Source of the DNA: Cardiocondyla obscurior
Taxonomy: Eukaryota > Arthropoda > Insecta > Hymenoptera > Formicidae
Assembly: GCF_019399895.1 (NCBI RefSeq)
Contig: NC_091870.1
Location: 888,001-952,000 of the forward strand
DNA: 64,000 nucleotides
Direction of reading: 5' to 3'
The position numbers and the translations under genes were made by a program. How positions within the stretch are numbered: position 1 is the first letter of the stretch; every line of letters begins with the position of its first letter. The notes under the pieces were generated by a model that was not told the DNA's origin, did no database searches, and saw only the letters and a program-made list of their open reading frames with translations. Shown piece after piece: positions 47,076 to 59,460 of the stretch.

Positions 47076-49156
47076 GACTACAGTGTTACGTATGCCAGCG
47101 TATTGCAAATTGATAACGTAAGAAATGCAAACGTTTTCATGAGGTACTTATATATCAAAGAAAATTATTACAAATGCGAAAGATAAATCACAATTCTTTC
47201 ATGAATATAATAAGCGGTAGCGAGTTTTGCTTGCGAAAGAATTAATAATACATGCTTGGTAAGGGTAAAAAATTTGTGAAACATAGACACCGTAATTTAA
47301 AAATATACATTCCGTACAATGTAACATAATATAGGAAACAAAGTGCATTATCTTTTGGATACGACATGTAGACTTTTAAATTTACATCTCACACGTGCTG
47401 TGAATAAACTGTACTTTTATTATTTAAATTCATGCATTATTCTGTGTACAGCTCTTATTGCATAGTATTGCGGACGCGGTGCAAAAACTTAATAATTTAT
47501 TAAACCTTAACGCGCAGTAACATTTTTCGTTGTACCTTACGTAACAATTTTATCGAGGGTTGTTTCAAGAAAAGAAAATAAGTAGTGATTCGTGAATGAA
47601 TAAGTAACGCATGCTCGATACCAAAGTACATATAGTGTACGAAAGGTTGGAACGGGTCTCACACGATATTGTAATTTTTCGAAAAAGAACGACTAACGGG
47701 ATTTAATAATTAATAGAAATTCTAACAATACGCGGTAACCGCAGAAAGATAAGTGAAAAAAATCCACGAAAGAAAATAAGTATGTAAAGATGAGAAACGT
47801 TTCAAACGAAATGATATGTAACAGTTCTAGAAATGAATTTCGCACGCAACACACTGCGTGCTGTAATTTTAAAGAACGAAAGTCATAAATAATATTGTGA
47901 AGAAGAATTTGATAACAGGGTTTAACGATGAAAAAAAATTCTATAGAACGAAAGCGAATGGAACGGTGCAAGTATACTGCAGTAATAGACATAGCAGTTT
48001 TGTAAGAAGATGGTATAGTACAGAAATCAGTGTTTGAAAAACTGCAGGTACTGCATACACATGCAGATCAGAGTCAATCGACGCGGAGACGCCAAGTCAA
48101 ACGTTTTATTTTTCTGTAGCACACATAGTTTACACACTAAAATATCCAGCGAAAAAGTAGCGACATCCGTAGTTAAAGAAAAAAATATCACGTCCGTATA
48201 CCTTTCGTATCTCTGTTAAAATAGATCACAGACGTGAAACGAAACCACTCTGTATATAATATTATGCCGGTTCGAAGAGATTCTGTTCACTGCGATACGT
48301 TTGTCGGTCTTAATTAACGTTATCCGAATGGCAATTATATGTATATAAAATATTACGGAATTGTTCCCGATAAGTGGAATGATATGGAATTTTCAAAGAA
48401 ATGCAGAAACATATATGTATTTTACTACTATAAAATATGATATAAGAGAAAAATTAAACAATGCATATTTAATTAAAATAAATAATTAAAATAAAATGTA
48501 CTGTTAATTCCGTTAATTTATAATACACAATTTAAAAAATATTTAATTCTTTGAGATGTATAATGTATTTAGAAATTTGAAATAAAAATTATTATTAAGT
48601 ATACATTTTTCAAATATAAGTAATTGTTTAAAGAAAGAAAAATAAAATTTTCTTACTAGCAGCTTATTTTTTTTCTACAAAGGAAAAGAGTACTTGCAAA
48701 TTATCAATTATCGCAAAATTATTTGAATCAACAGGACGAGAAAGATAAGTATCTTCGTCCTTCAGTTTATCAATTTGAAACGTTTGTACTTTAGAATCTT
48801 TCCGCTCAGATAGTGACATATAAAAGAGTAAGTCGCGGAAAAATAATTTCATACCGTAGTGGAAAACATTAATAACAGCGCGGTATTTTAAAAATTGGGT
48901 ATATCGGCTGATAAAAACTATTTCCAATATGAGACGACTCATTATTTTGTACGTAATTTAACAGGTGTTTTCTAAGTTTTTTTTTTACATTTTCATGAAT
49001 TTATTGTTACTTTTATTCTCGCCTTATTTTTATTCTTTCGGAGGAATAAGCAAAAGCACAATTTAAAGCGCCAGCATTTAAAAATACAGAATAAAATAAA
49101 ATATAATTACAAAATATATAATACCCTTTTATATAATTACTTATTATTTTTTGCAG
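47076..49156. other. Odorant receptor upstream / M13 peptidase upstream region
   Basis: AT-rich. Minus-strand open frames at 47693-47992 and 48664-48942 do not resemble odorant-receptor exons or any family I know. A candidate first exon for the M13 gene lies at 48379-48416. Confidence 0.45.
48379..48416 (+). other. Candidate first coding exon of the M13 peptidase
   Basis: ATG opens 12 codons (M-I-W-N-F-Q-R-N-A-E-T-Y) plus AT, then GTATTT. It joins in the correct phase (AT+C) to the exon at 49157, giving a short cytosolic start followed by V-F-I-G-T-L-L-I-G as a signal anchor, as expected for a type II M13 protein. The only support is phase and topology. The donor is weak and the intron would be 740 nt. 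Confidence 0.3.
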
Positions 49157-52100
49157 CGTTTTTATCGGTACGTTATTAATAGGTAACGTTACGTCAAAGG
49201 TTCATAAGCATTTTTTAAAATCAAAATGGTCACATAATAGAAATGCAATAAGTGATAATGAGGAAACAAAGCGAGTGGTGTGCGAATCTAAAGAGTGCAA
49301 GCAAGCGGGTACTTACATTTCATCAAACAAGTAATCTCGACTATTAAAAAAATTGCGTGATAATTGCTATCATTTTTCTTATTTTACTTTTTCAGCTAAG
49401 ATGTTGCTAAACAACATGAATAGATCTGTAAATCCATGCGAAGACTTTTACGAATATTCGTGTGGAAAATGGTCTAAAAATAATTTTATCGTACCAGGAG
49501 TTCCTGTGTGGAATTCAATGTCGCAGCTTCAACTAAAAGCAGTTATGCAAGTAAGAGGTAATCAGCTCGTCTGCATAGTCATTCGCAAAATTTAAAATTC
49601 TAGACTCATTTTAATATTATATTTTGCTTGCAGAGATTGTGGAGTCCAAATCTACAGACAACGAATTGAGAGTGGTGAAGCTCGCAAAACAATGGTTCAA
49701 GGCTTGCATGGATAAAGGTGCACAAAATCAAATATTAAATTAAACCTTGCTGCGATCTAGGGACGCAATAATTTGCCAATATGTAATTACAGATACGATT
49801 GAAAAGCGAAACCTCGAACCGCTGATTTCTACCCTGGCGGATATAGGAGGCTGGCCTATGACGATGGAATCGAATGAATGGAACGAGCAGACAAATAGCT
49901 GGCAAAAAGTGGACGATAAGTATATGCGATTAACGGGAAGAAATGCCTTTTACGACGTACGCATAAAGAATGACGATGTTAACGTTGTCGAGGTATTTAC
50001 TGCCATATATTTTATAATTTAATAAGCTTGTTATAATTGATATAATTTAATAAGCTTGTTTTTTGAGTTTTAATGAGTTCGTTATAAAGAATAATTATTA
50101 TCTCATTACATTTGATCTCATTTAATATTATTTATGTTTAGATCGACACGCCGCATTTACCACCAGGCTCAACGAATCTAATTGACGACGAAGATGAAGA
50201 TGGAGAAGAGGACGACGAAGGAGGGAAAAGCAAAAGTGATGAGGATCCGAGTGCCGAGGAAGAACAAAGCGAAGAGGATCCTGGATTTAAGAAGAAAAAA
50301 GATTCTATAATTATCATAATTGATGAGAACGACAAGAATGAATGCAACGATTGCGATGATACTGATGTTGGGAGCAATAGCAGTGGTGACGGTGATGATT
50401 GCGGCGATGATTGCGACGATGCTGATGTAGGCAGCGGTAACAATATTTACGACGACGACGATGAAGATTATATGAGAAAACGGGAGAAAAAATTCAGAAA
50501 AGAAACGAGCAAGAAAAAAGTTACCGGTAAGCTTGAGCGTGTAAAAAATAAAAAAATTTATGTTAAACGGAGCACAAGCAACAACCAGATCGTTAAAAAG
50601 AATAAAAAAATAAGAAAGCAAAGACTAAAAAAAATGACAGTACCAAAAGCTGAGAGTAAAAGAGCACAGCGTTTGAACTATCGTGAAAAATCACACGCCT
50701 GGAAAAACGAAAGAAATCACATTAACAAAAAACATACGAGAAGGATGAATACAATTTTGGAACTAGTGGAAACTACTACATCAATATCAAATGAAACAAA
50801 CGAAGAGGATGAAGAAGATGATGAAGAAGATGATGAAGAATTAATAGATCAATACGGTGAATACATTGCTGAAGTGGCTTCTATTATAGCTAGAAAGAAC
50901 GGTGTTAACATTTCGCAAGAACAACTCGAAAAAGACGTCCAAGATATGGTCGACTTTCAAATAAATTTGATGCAGGTAAAAATCGTAGCTTATCGCTTTT
51001 TTTTTAAACACAAAAACTGAGAAGAAAAACCGTTTAACAATCTGAAAAATTAATGTTCCAGATTTTCCCGAATCCAGATCTGAATAAGCCGGTTAATATG
51101 AAAGTTACGCTTAAAGATTTTCAAGATTGGTACGACAGAAAGGATCTTAAGACAGCTAACAGCAAGGTAAGATTTAAAATCAATTAATTCTGTTTGATGA
51201 AATATTATTTTTGCGGTTTTTATAAAATAAGAAATATATGTATAAGACGTGCATTGTGTTTTGCATATAATTGAATATGAAAATTATTTTTGTTGCAGAT
51301 TGATTGGAAATACAAAATAAAAGCGTTGTTTGACGAGGCAAATAAACCTGTGGATGATAATTTAAGTTTGGACATTACCTCGTCAGAGTATGTCAATGAT
51401 CTTATATCTTTACTGGATAAAACGTCAAATAGAACAATCAGTAAGTTTTAAAAGTGGAACACTAACAATTCAGCGTAAATTATTGCTTGCTGCATATGTA
51501 TTTTATATAAAAAAAAATCATGTTTCAGTAAACTACATACATTGGAATTTTATAAGCAAAGTGATAAAAGCCACCACAGAAGAAATGAAAGACTTGAGCG
51601 ACTCATGGGAAGAAGCTAGTAAAGGCTCACCATCAAGGTCTGAAATATTTTTTTAAACTAATAACATTTTTATATATATATTAAAATTAATTATTTACTG
51701 CTAGACTTTTTAATTCAAAAATTGATTTAATTATACATTAAATTGTAGAGTGAGATATTTGTACTGTTTAAAATCACCCGAAATAAAAGATATTTTGGCG
51801 TACGAATTTGTACGAAAATATTTCTCCGACGATATTATGAAAGCGGTAAGTTAATCTTTTTACATGATTTGATCTGTGAGTTAATAAATTTATTTAAGTT
51901 AATTGTTGTTAACTTTGATTATTTATTTCTATTATAGGCAACGAATATAGTCAACGCTATACAAAAGGCAGTAGAGCATCAAATTAATCAATCAGATTGG
52001 ATGAATAGTAAAGCTAAAGATTTTGCTTTGGCAAAAGTAAGGAATATAAAAAAGTTCATTGGATATCCGGACTGGTATAAAAATACCACGATAATTCAAG

Positions 52101-53660
52101 AGTATTATGACGGAGTAAGTTTTGGAAAAATTTTAATTATTAGCTATTACGTGATAATCGCCTTATTCAAAATTATTCTATTAAAGTTCGTCATCAGTCC
52201 GTTGCATTACGAAAACGTTCTTCGATACAACAGCTATACTAAATGGAAGAGCCTACGGACGGTATCGGAAAGTGAGCTTGAATCTGATGTAAAGTGAGCA
52301 ATTTTCATTATTTTAATAGCAAGACAAAATATATATTAATTAATTAATATTTGTACACCATGAACTTGTTACAGAAAACATTTGAATCCGGCTGAAGTGA
52401 ATGCCTTTATATGCCTTGAGGAATACTATGCGTACGCAAAATTTTTTTTTGTTTAATAAAATGATATATTTATTTAATAATTAAACACGGTATACTGCGC
52501 CACAATTAATAGATGTAATAAATCTGAGTGATGAAAATTTATTGTTTCACAATAATTCTGTTTTAGTTGTTCCAGCGGCAAATTTTCAAAATCCATGGTT
52601 CTCTTTAAATCGACCACGGTATGTGAATAATTTTGATAAAAGCTCGATGTGTCAGAAAGTACATACATACAAATACGAATTAAATTTATAAGCACTTTAC
52701 TTTATATTTTTTCTTTACTTTATATTAATCTGAATTTTAATTTAAAAAATGTTTTACTAATTATCTATTTTTCTGTACAGATCTATTAATTTTGGTTCCA
52801 TGGGATTCATTATGGCTCACGAGGTAAATCACGGATTTGATGATACAGGTACATTATAAAATAAGATTACTATTGAGTTCTATATTTAAATTTTATCCTG
52901 CGATATTTATAATTGTTACAATTACATATAATTTATTATTTAACTTAAGCCGTTTTCTTGCATTTAATAAAAAGAAATTAATAAAAATATTTTTTAGGAC
53001 ACAAGTACGATAAGAACGGTGAATTTCTAGGATGGCTCTCAGCAATGGCCAAGTCTTATGATAAAAAAAAAGAATGTTTTGTGAAACAGTTCAATAACTA
53101 TCCCATTATTAAAGAAACGAATGAAACGATAAAGGTACATTGCTCACTATGCATTTAAATTATTATTAAAAAATTTACTAGCCAGTCTAACTGATTGTAT
53201 GGAATTACAGGATTATGGCAAGCAGACAACGAGCGACAATATTGCGGACACCATGGGATTGCAAGCAATATTCAAGGCTTACGAAAGAAGCGAGAAAGAA
53301 GGCTCAACACCAGACACTACATTACCAGGCATGGAAGATTTTTCCAACAATCAACTATTCTTTTTATCCTTCGCTAACGTGAGTATTAGACATTAAACCG
53401 AACTCAACGTAATTCAAAATTATAAACGACAATAATGAGACACTTGCGCTCTAATTATATTAAAATAAAAATGTTCACAGTTATGGTGCGAAGCGACTGA
53501 TCCGAAACAAATAATAGAATTCGCTAAGACAGACGAGCATAGCATCGGGCGATTGAGAATAATAGGATCCGTAACAAATTCAGAAGACTTTGCTAAAGCT
53601 TTCAATTGCCCAGCTAATAGCCCGATGAATCCCGAAAAGAAATGCAACATCTGGAAGTGA
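49157..53660 (+). CDS. Neprilysin-like M13 metallopeptidase with charged insertion (first exon uncertain)
   Basis: Exons: 49157-49308, 49396-49557, 49634-49717, 49793-49992, 50142-50975, 51062-51166, 51299-51440, 51529-51637, 51749-51845, 51938-52114, 52187-52293, 52375-52431, 52529-52618 (weak acceptor), 52781-52848, 52998-53134, 53211-53378, 53481-53660 (TGA); about 955 residues against about 750 for neprilysin. The N-terminal hydrophobic V-F-I-G-T-L-L-I-G fits a signal anchor. M13 marks: N-P-C-E-D-F-Y-E-Y-S-C-G-K-W, A-D-I-G-G-W-P, V-N-A-F, zinc motif H-E-V-N-H-G-F-D-D, F-A-K-A-F-N-C and terminal K-K-C-N-I-W-K. Exon 50142-50975 carries ~220 extra residues: acidic, then Lys/Arg-rich, then acidic. 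Neprilysins cleave small peptides outside the cell. The usual E-N-I-A-D zinc-ligand motif reads D-N-I-A-D, so activity is uncertain. It could be a diverged or regulatory family member. Confidence 0.85.
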
Positions 53661-55060
53661 TTCGAAGGAACCTTGCAAAGAATTTTATATAGATATCGCG
53701 CTGAGATTAATGACATGAAATCTATACAAATAAAATAACGCATATAATTATAACTGCTTTTAGCGATTGTATGCCTTCCAATAAATATTGCACTCGATCC
53801 AATTTGTAATTGATAAATGTGAAAATTATTTTCGAATACTACAAGCCACGAAAGTAAATCATGCGACTTACCAATCTGCATGAGCTTCAGCGGAGTTGTG
53901 GAACTCTGCCGGTGACTGTAACATAAGAAAGAAAATATTAATATACACAGGTAAGTTAATTAATGAGATTAATAAAGATTTTGTTTTTTTAATTTATACT
54001 TACTTAGAAGTTGCTTCGCCGAGACATGATACCCGTCCTGGGTCTGCTCCTCCTCTCAGATGGGACGTGACAAGTTATCCTTAAGTGCACGACACTCGCG
54101 AACGCGCCCGGATCAATTGTTATCGCGAAAATTATTAAACTCCTTCGCGCGTGATTTTTCGGCACTCCCGTAAAAAGATAAAAGGGATAAAGACGCCCGA
54201 TAACTAACGGAACTCCCGAAGCGACCGACGACCGAGGTGCGGATCTCACGTTGACGATAGCGACTGTCAGAATCCGCTGAACGTCGCCGAGGAAAGTGAC
54301 GAGGAAAGCGGGTTGGTAACGCCGACCACGCGGTGCAATTCACGTCGGACACCCGACACGTAATCTTGTCCCTCGAAGCACGTTTTCGAGGCATAAAATA
54401 AAACACGGAGCGATGAACCGAGTGATATTAGTACGGAAAATGATTGCTCGCTCCTGAATCAGCAACGACGACACATGTTCTTATGCGAGATTATCCTGCC
54501 CGGGATCGAAAATACTCGTGATTGCGCAAAGATTAACGACACGTCCGGACCCACGAGGCTCCGCAAGCAGACTGACGGTCAGAGATAAATTTTTTTCTAA
54601 AATTATTAAACGCTGAAAAGAATATTCTCAAGATTGCAATTTTTTTTATTTGAGAAGGAAATAATTTTTAATTAATTTGACTTTATTATTTGATTTCACG
54701 ATATCGTGGGTGAGAAACGGCATGTATGATTTTCATCCGCAATAATCGTCGAAATAATTGAGTGACTCTTGCATGTTATCACTCTCGCTTTTTACTGACA
54801 CACGTTAAGTCTCGTTTAGCATGAAGAAAGTAATAGAATCGAGTATCAGCTGATTCACAGCGTCTCGCGGGTTGTTTTTTTTTAAATAAGACTAGCGAAA
54901 AATAGCCAATCGGCATGAGTTTGAGAGGTAACAATAGTGCAGATAAATCGCGAGATAAACTAGTCTGTAATATCGCACGCGGGCTCGCGTTGATTGACTT
55001 GTTTTACGCCAAAAGTCGTCGCCTTCGCCTTCAACCAATGATATTTCACCGATAAATGGA
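53661..55060. promoter_or_regulatory. M13 3' end and HEXD upstream region
   Basis: A short AT-rich M13 3' flank leads into a GC/CpG-richer stretch at about 54040-54560 that looks like a promoter. It could serve HEXD (ATG at 55061) or an unseen minus-strand transcript. Open frames on the minus strand at 54004-54406 look compositional only. Confidence 0.4.
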
Positions 55061-57725
55061 ATGGAAGAGAAGATGGACGCCTTGACGTTGGGATCGCACA
55101 GGTAAAGTAACCGGATGATTGATTGTTGCAATTTTTGACGTATTTCTCAACGAACGTAATGTCGCGACTTAGCGAATGGTTCTTTCTTTTCCAGGCTGGT
55201 TCACCTTGACTTGAAAGGCGCACCACCGCGGACTTGCTATTTCGAAAAGGTACAAAGTTACTCGTAAACGATCGAGACTGATAGCCTCGTCCTGTGCGCC
55301 AAGCATTTTTGGACTCTTATCATGTATACCGTTTGTTTAACATCCGTGCGGTGGTCGTCAGCTGTTTTTTCTCGCTCGAGCGTTGCATTGATCACCTGAT
55401 TTCTCTCAACACACAGCGTATCACACGTCAAGTATTATGACAGCGTGCCTCAGTCATTTGTTTTTACTCAGTGAAAGAGAGATAGAAAGAGAAACTAAGA
55501 GAACAAGTGTTGTGACAGTTAAAACTTTTGACTGCGCTTCGATTTTAACGTTAAACAAACGGTTGTCTCTTTATAACTTTTTGTCTTGGCTTTTGTCTGC
55601 TCTTATTTTTATTCTTATGATTCAATAGAAAATTTACAGCTCTTTCCACTACTGAGGACATGGGGTGCTACTGGATTGTTGCTGGAATGGGAAGATACAT
55701 TCCCCTACAATCGGGAACTGTCTCCTATAGGAAGCAATGGTCCGAGCAGTTTAGGGAGTGGATACACAGTTCAGGAGGCTAGACACATTTTACAGATAGC
55801 TGGTGATTGTGGTTTGGCAGTTGTTCCATTGGTGCAAACTTTTGGTCATATGGAGGTAAAATTATATTTTAATTTAATTTAAATGACTATTTTATATTTA
55901 TTTTATTTTTAAAATTATTATTATAAGATGGTGATTATTCCTTAAATTTTAACTTAGCATTTATTAATTTATTATGCTTTAAATTTCAGTTTATCTTGAA
56001 ACATGATGAATGGAGATCATTGCGCGAAGTGGAACCTTTTCCAAGTTCCATCTGTCCATCTAATCCAAGAACTCTTCCAGTGGTGAAGTCATTGATACGT
56101 CAGATTGTTAGTTTTCACCCTGACATACAATATTTGCACATAGGTGCTGATGAAGTGTGGCATTTGGGCCTTTGCTCTGTCTGTACTAAACGAGCTGCAG
56201 CTAGCAAATATGGCAAATCATCATTGTACCTCGAACACATTTTGGCTATAGCTCAATATATTCAAGAAACCTATCCATATTTAAAGATTATTATATGGGA
56301 TGATATGTTAAGATCGATAGACTTGCAGATTTTGAACGGTATTTCAATAAAATTTATTTGCATTGTTTGGTCAGATTTTTTCGTATGACTAATCGTTTTT
56401 TTTTTTTTTAGAACATTACATCGGAAAATACGTCGAGCCCATGGTGTGGCATTATAGTCCTAGAGACAATTTTGCATTACCTGATGGTATTTTATTTCTA
56501 CTTTTTTTTATTACTATTATATTACGTTATTTTCTTATTATTTATTCAAGAAATTTTGAAATATTTGCTAAATAAAAATTTTTATGTAATTATAATATAC
56601 TTATTAGGACTGTGGGATAAATACAGCGCAGTATTTCCCAACATTTGGGCGGCAACTGCATTTAAAGGAGCTACTGGCTCTGCACAACATATACCTATAA
56701 TTCGACATCATATAAGCAATCACGAAAAATGGTTGGAAGTTTTAGGAATTCATGTGAGTAAGGTGCATGAATTTCGTGGTACAGCATTCACCGGTTGGTC
56801 AAGGTAAGTTTAAAAAGAAAAAGACTTTGCGCAATTTTTATAGAAATTATGTTTTCATAAAATTGATTACAAATTTCGATATAAAATAATTATGTTGGCC
56901 AATTATGATTTTAGGTATGATCATTACGCTACAATGTGCGAGTTATTGCCTACGGCGATACCATCGTTAGCTTTATGCTTGAAAGTTTGGCTCCATGGCT
57001 ACTCGGAGCAAACGCACATGCAAGTTGCAAAAAGCTTAGGATACATTGACCATCCATTGCACATAATTCCACAGCCTAGGCCGGTTCCAATTCCTAGCAA
57101 CTTGCTCTTTCCTGGATGGCAAATAGCCGTGGGCATGGAATGGTTTCTCAATTTCAAAACAAAATATCACAATATTACCACCAGCGATCAGTAAGTACAG
57201 ATAATTTATAATATTTAATATTATTTTAATTTCTTCGTTATCGTGAGTCTAGCCAACTGATCGCTTATACAGTACTGGCCATTACTTCATAAGCACGCGC
57301 GAGCATTATTCGGCATTTTATTTAAATATTAGAAACAAATGCTATATAAATATAAAATAAATTATTCTTATAATAGGATCGTGACATGGATGAATCCGTG
57401 GCAAGTAGCAAACAATTATACAAATCCCATGCAATTGGAAAACTTGGTGCCTGCCTTTACAGAGTAAGCTTTTATAATAAAATGATCTATGTAAAACTAT
57501 ACTCCACGACTTACCAATTGAAATTCCAAGCACGTAATATATCGTTCCAGATTATTATTGGAATTATCCTCTTTGGAAGGTTATCTGCGAGTTCAAATGG
57601 AAACAATTTTCTTTTCGCCGGCGATCGAAGAATGGATAGGAACCAACGTTCAACCAATGAAAGTAAAGCTGGTAGAGTTGAAACAGACGACAGAGAATCA
57701 GTTGAAAATAAATTGTCGTGTATAA
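55061..57725 (+). CDS. HEXD: Hexosaminidase D (GH20)
   Basis: Nine exons: 55061-55101, 55195-55249, 55640-55855, 55990-56338, 56412-56486, 56608-56803, 56915-57190, 57377-57463, 57551-57725 (TAA); 489 residues (human main isoform about 486). The start M-E-E-K-M-D-A-L-T-L-G-S-H splices to R-L-V-H-L-D-L-K-G-A-P-P, conserved with human. GH20 barrel: L-F-P-L-L-R-T-W-G-A-T-G-L-L-[LI]-E-[WY]-E-D, V-V-P-L-V-Q-T-F-G-H-M-E, and catalytic pair Asp158-Glu159 in H-I-G-A-D-E-V. Then I-I-W-D-D-M-L-R, A-A-[TS]-A-F-K-G-A-T-G and T-G-W-[SQ]-R-Y-D-H-Y. The C-terminal helical part has P-A-I-E-E-W. No signal peptide is seen, which agrees with the nucleo-cytosolic enzyme known in mammals, an N-acetylgalactosamine-preferring beta-hexosaminidase. 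The catalytic acids are intact. Confidence 0.95.
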
Positions 57726-58900
57726 TGTTATTTAAAAAGTCGGTAATGCACGATTTTAAACATATAATCTTTGAAAGCAATTACGATTGTTAATAATTAG
57801 ATAATCAGGTATTTCTTGGCTGTAGAATAAAATTATTTTTATATATAGCAAGTATTTTGGTTTCTAAAAAAAAGATGAATTATTACAGAATTATTTTAAT
57901 ACTACGTACAAGTAAGAGAACTTTTATCAATACTATATGAGATGCTCTGTGATATTTTGGCTATGAAAAGGTAAAAAACTATAGTTACATTACAACATAA
58001 TATTTAATAATAAAAGGATAGATCGATGAATAAAAATTTATTAGTTGTATTTCAAGCAAATAGAAATATCAATTTTTAATAAACAGATCTTTTTTTTTTT
58101 TAGCGTAGACTATTCAGTATTTAGCGAGAGAGTAGTCTTGAAGTATCCGGTTCACCTACGAGGATAATAAAATTGCGAAATAAATAGACTTGAAGTAAGA
58201 AAGCAAATGTATACACAGGTATCAAAAATTAAATTATCATGTCGAAAACTGCAAGTGAATTATATGAAATCGAGACAAATTCTCTTTATGTAAAAAGAGA
58301 CGCAATATATAATTTGCAGTATATTCACTTAGGTAACGTAATAATATTAGAAAATGTTGATATCATTTTATGCTGTATCACATAAATGTTTTTCATATTT
58401 AACTATAGTAAATTTAGCGAAACCGAACTTTTCACTATGTTAATTTGCAATATCTACATTTTGCATATAATAGAATCTCTGTTTTTGTGATAAAATCAAT
58501 AGTCGCTAAATCTAAATAAATGTAATTGACAGTGATTAAACATAATTTTTGTTAACGCTTACTTTTTTTTTTTATTCGAGTTTCAATGAAGCTGCATTTG
58601 TGGTATCACAACAATGCCCTTGCAAGTACAAGATGCCTTGAGAGTCGTTCTATCTGAGTTGCGGATAAAGGAGACTCTTTGTCTATTAACGCGTCGCATA
58701 TAAAAGTGGATGTGAATACGTCAAACACAAGATTTTCAAATCGACGAATGCGAACTATATAATTTGGTCCTTTGCCCGTCGGCCCAGTTTGTTGCCACAC
58801 GCTGTTGTACAAACTTGATCTTGCAAAATAATTGTGATTAATACAAATACGTGTAGGCAACAAACGTCGCATCAAATCATATTGTATCATATTAATATCA

Positions 58901-58923
58901 TATCGCATCGCATCGCATCGCAT
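58901..58923. repeat. (CATCG)n microsatellite
   Basis: Four to five tandem copies of the pentamer CATCG, preceded by related TATCA units. Confidence 0.8.
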
Positions 58924-59354
58924 TATTCCTAAGGCCGCCGCCGCCGTACAGCTGCATCTCGGGGCACTTCCGCTTTCCAAATTAAAAAGTTCTCTCAAAA
59001 TAATTTCCAACAAATCACATAGCAGCCCAATAAATATACCTTAAAACGTCTAACAACGTTATTATCTACCGTTACAATATATAAAAACTTGAGGGAGAAA
59101 GAGGAAAGGTGGGAAAAGAAAAGAAACAGAATCTTATTTGTTACTCGCTCTAGACTTGAAGTTGGAAAAACTGGGTCGTAAAAGGAAACGTGAAGAAAGA
59201 AAAAAAAAAAGAAAGAAAGAGAAGAAAATGACGCGACTTGATGATTTGTTAAACCCGTAAGTAAATAATTAGGTACACTTGTCATGGAAGAGAGATCGCG
59301 TAAAGTGTGCTGTTAATATTTATAAATTAAACAAGTGTCTACAATGCAATGTAA

Positions 59355-59460
59355 AAATATATACATACACACAATACATACATACACACAATTATACATA
59401 TATATATATATGCACACGTGCGAATATATATACATACCCACATGTATGTATGTACGTAAA
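59355..59460. repeat. Mixed CA/TA/GTAT microsatellite
   Basis: A run of ATACATACACACA, then (TA)n, then TGTATGTATG. It produces spurious Tyr/Thr/His-rich open frames. Confidence 0.8.

Noticed and set aside
47693..48942. Minus-strand frames (47693-47992, 48664-48942) upstream of the odorant receptor
   Set aside because: Tested as decayed odorant-receptor exons. They lack the R-x-Q-K-P and terminal Y-F-T-x-L-R patterns and any flanking splice order.
50138..50621. Minus-strand Ser/Pro- and Ile/Val-rich frames
   Set aside because: Antisense shadows of the Asp/Glu/Lys-rich M13 insertion.
53420..53881. Minus-strand 153-codon frame
   Set aside because: Antisense to the last M13 exon and its 3' flank; the sense frame has the conserved M13 C-terminus.
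58606..59013. Minus-strand 135-codon open frame followed by AATAAA and an A-run
   Set aside because: It looks superficially like a terminal exon or a retroposed 3' end, but I recognise no family, part of it is driven by a (CATCG)n repeat, and no upstream exon joins it.
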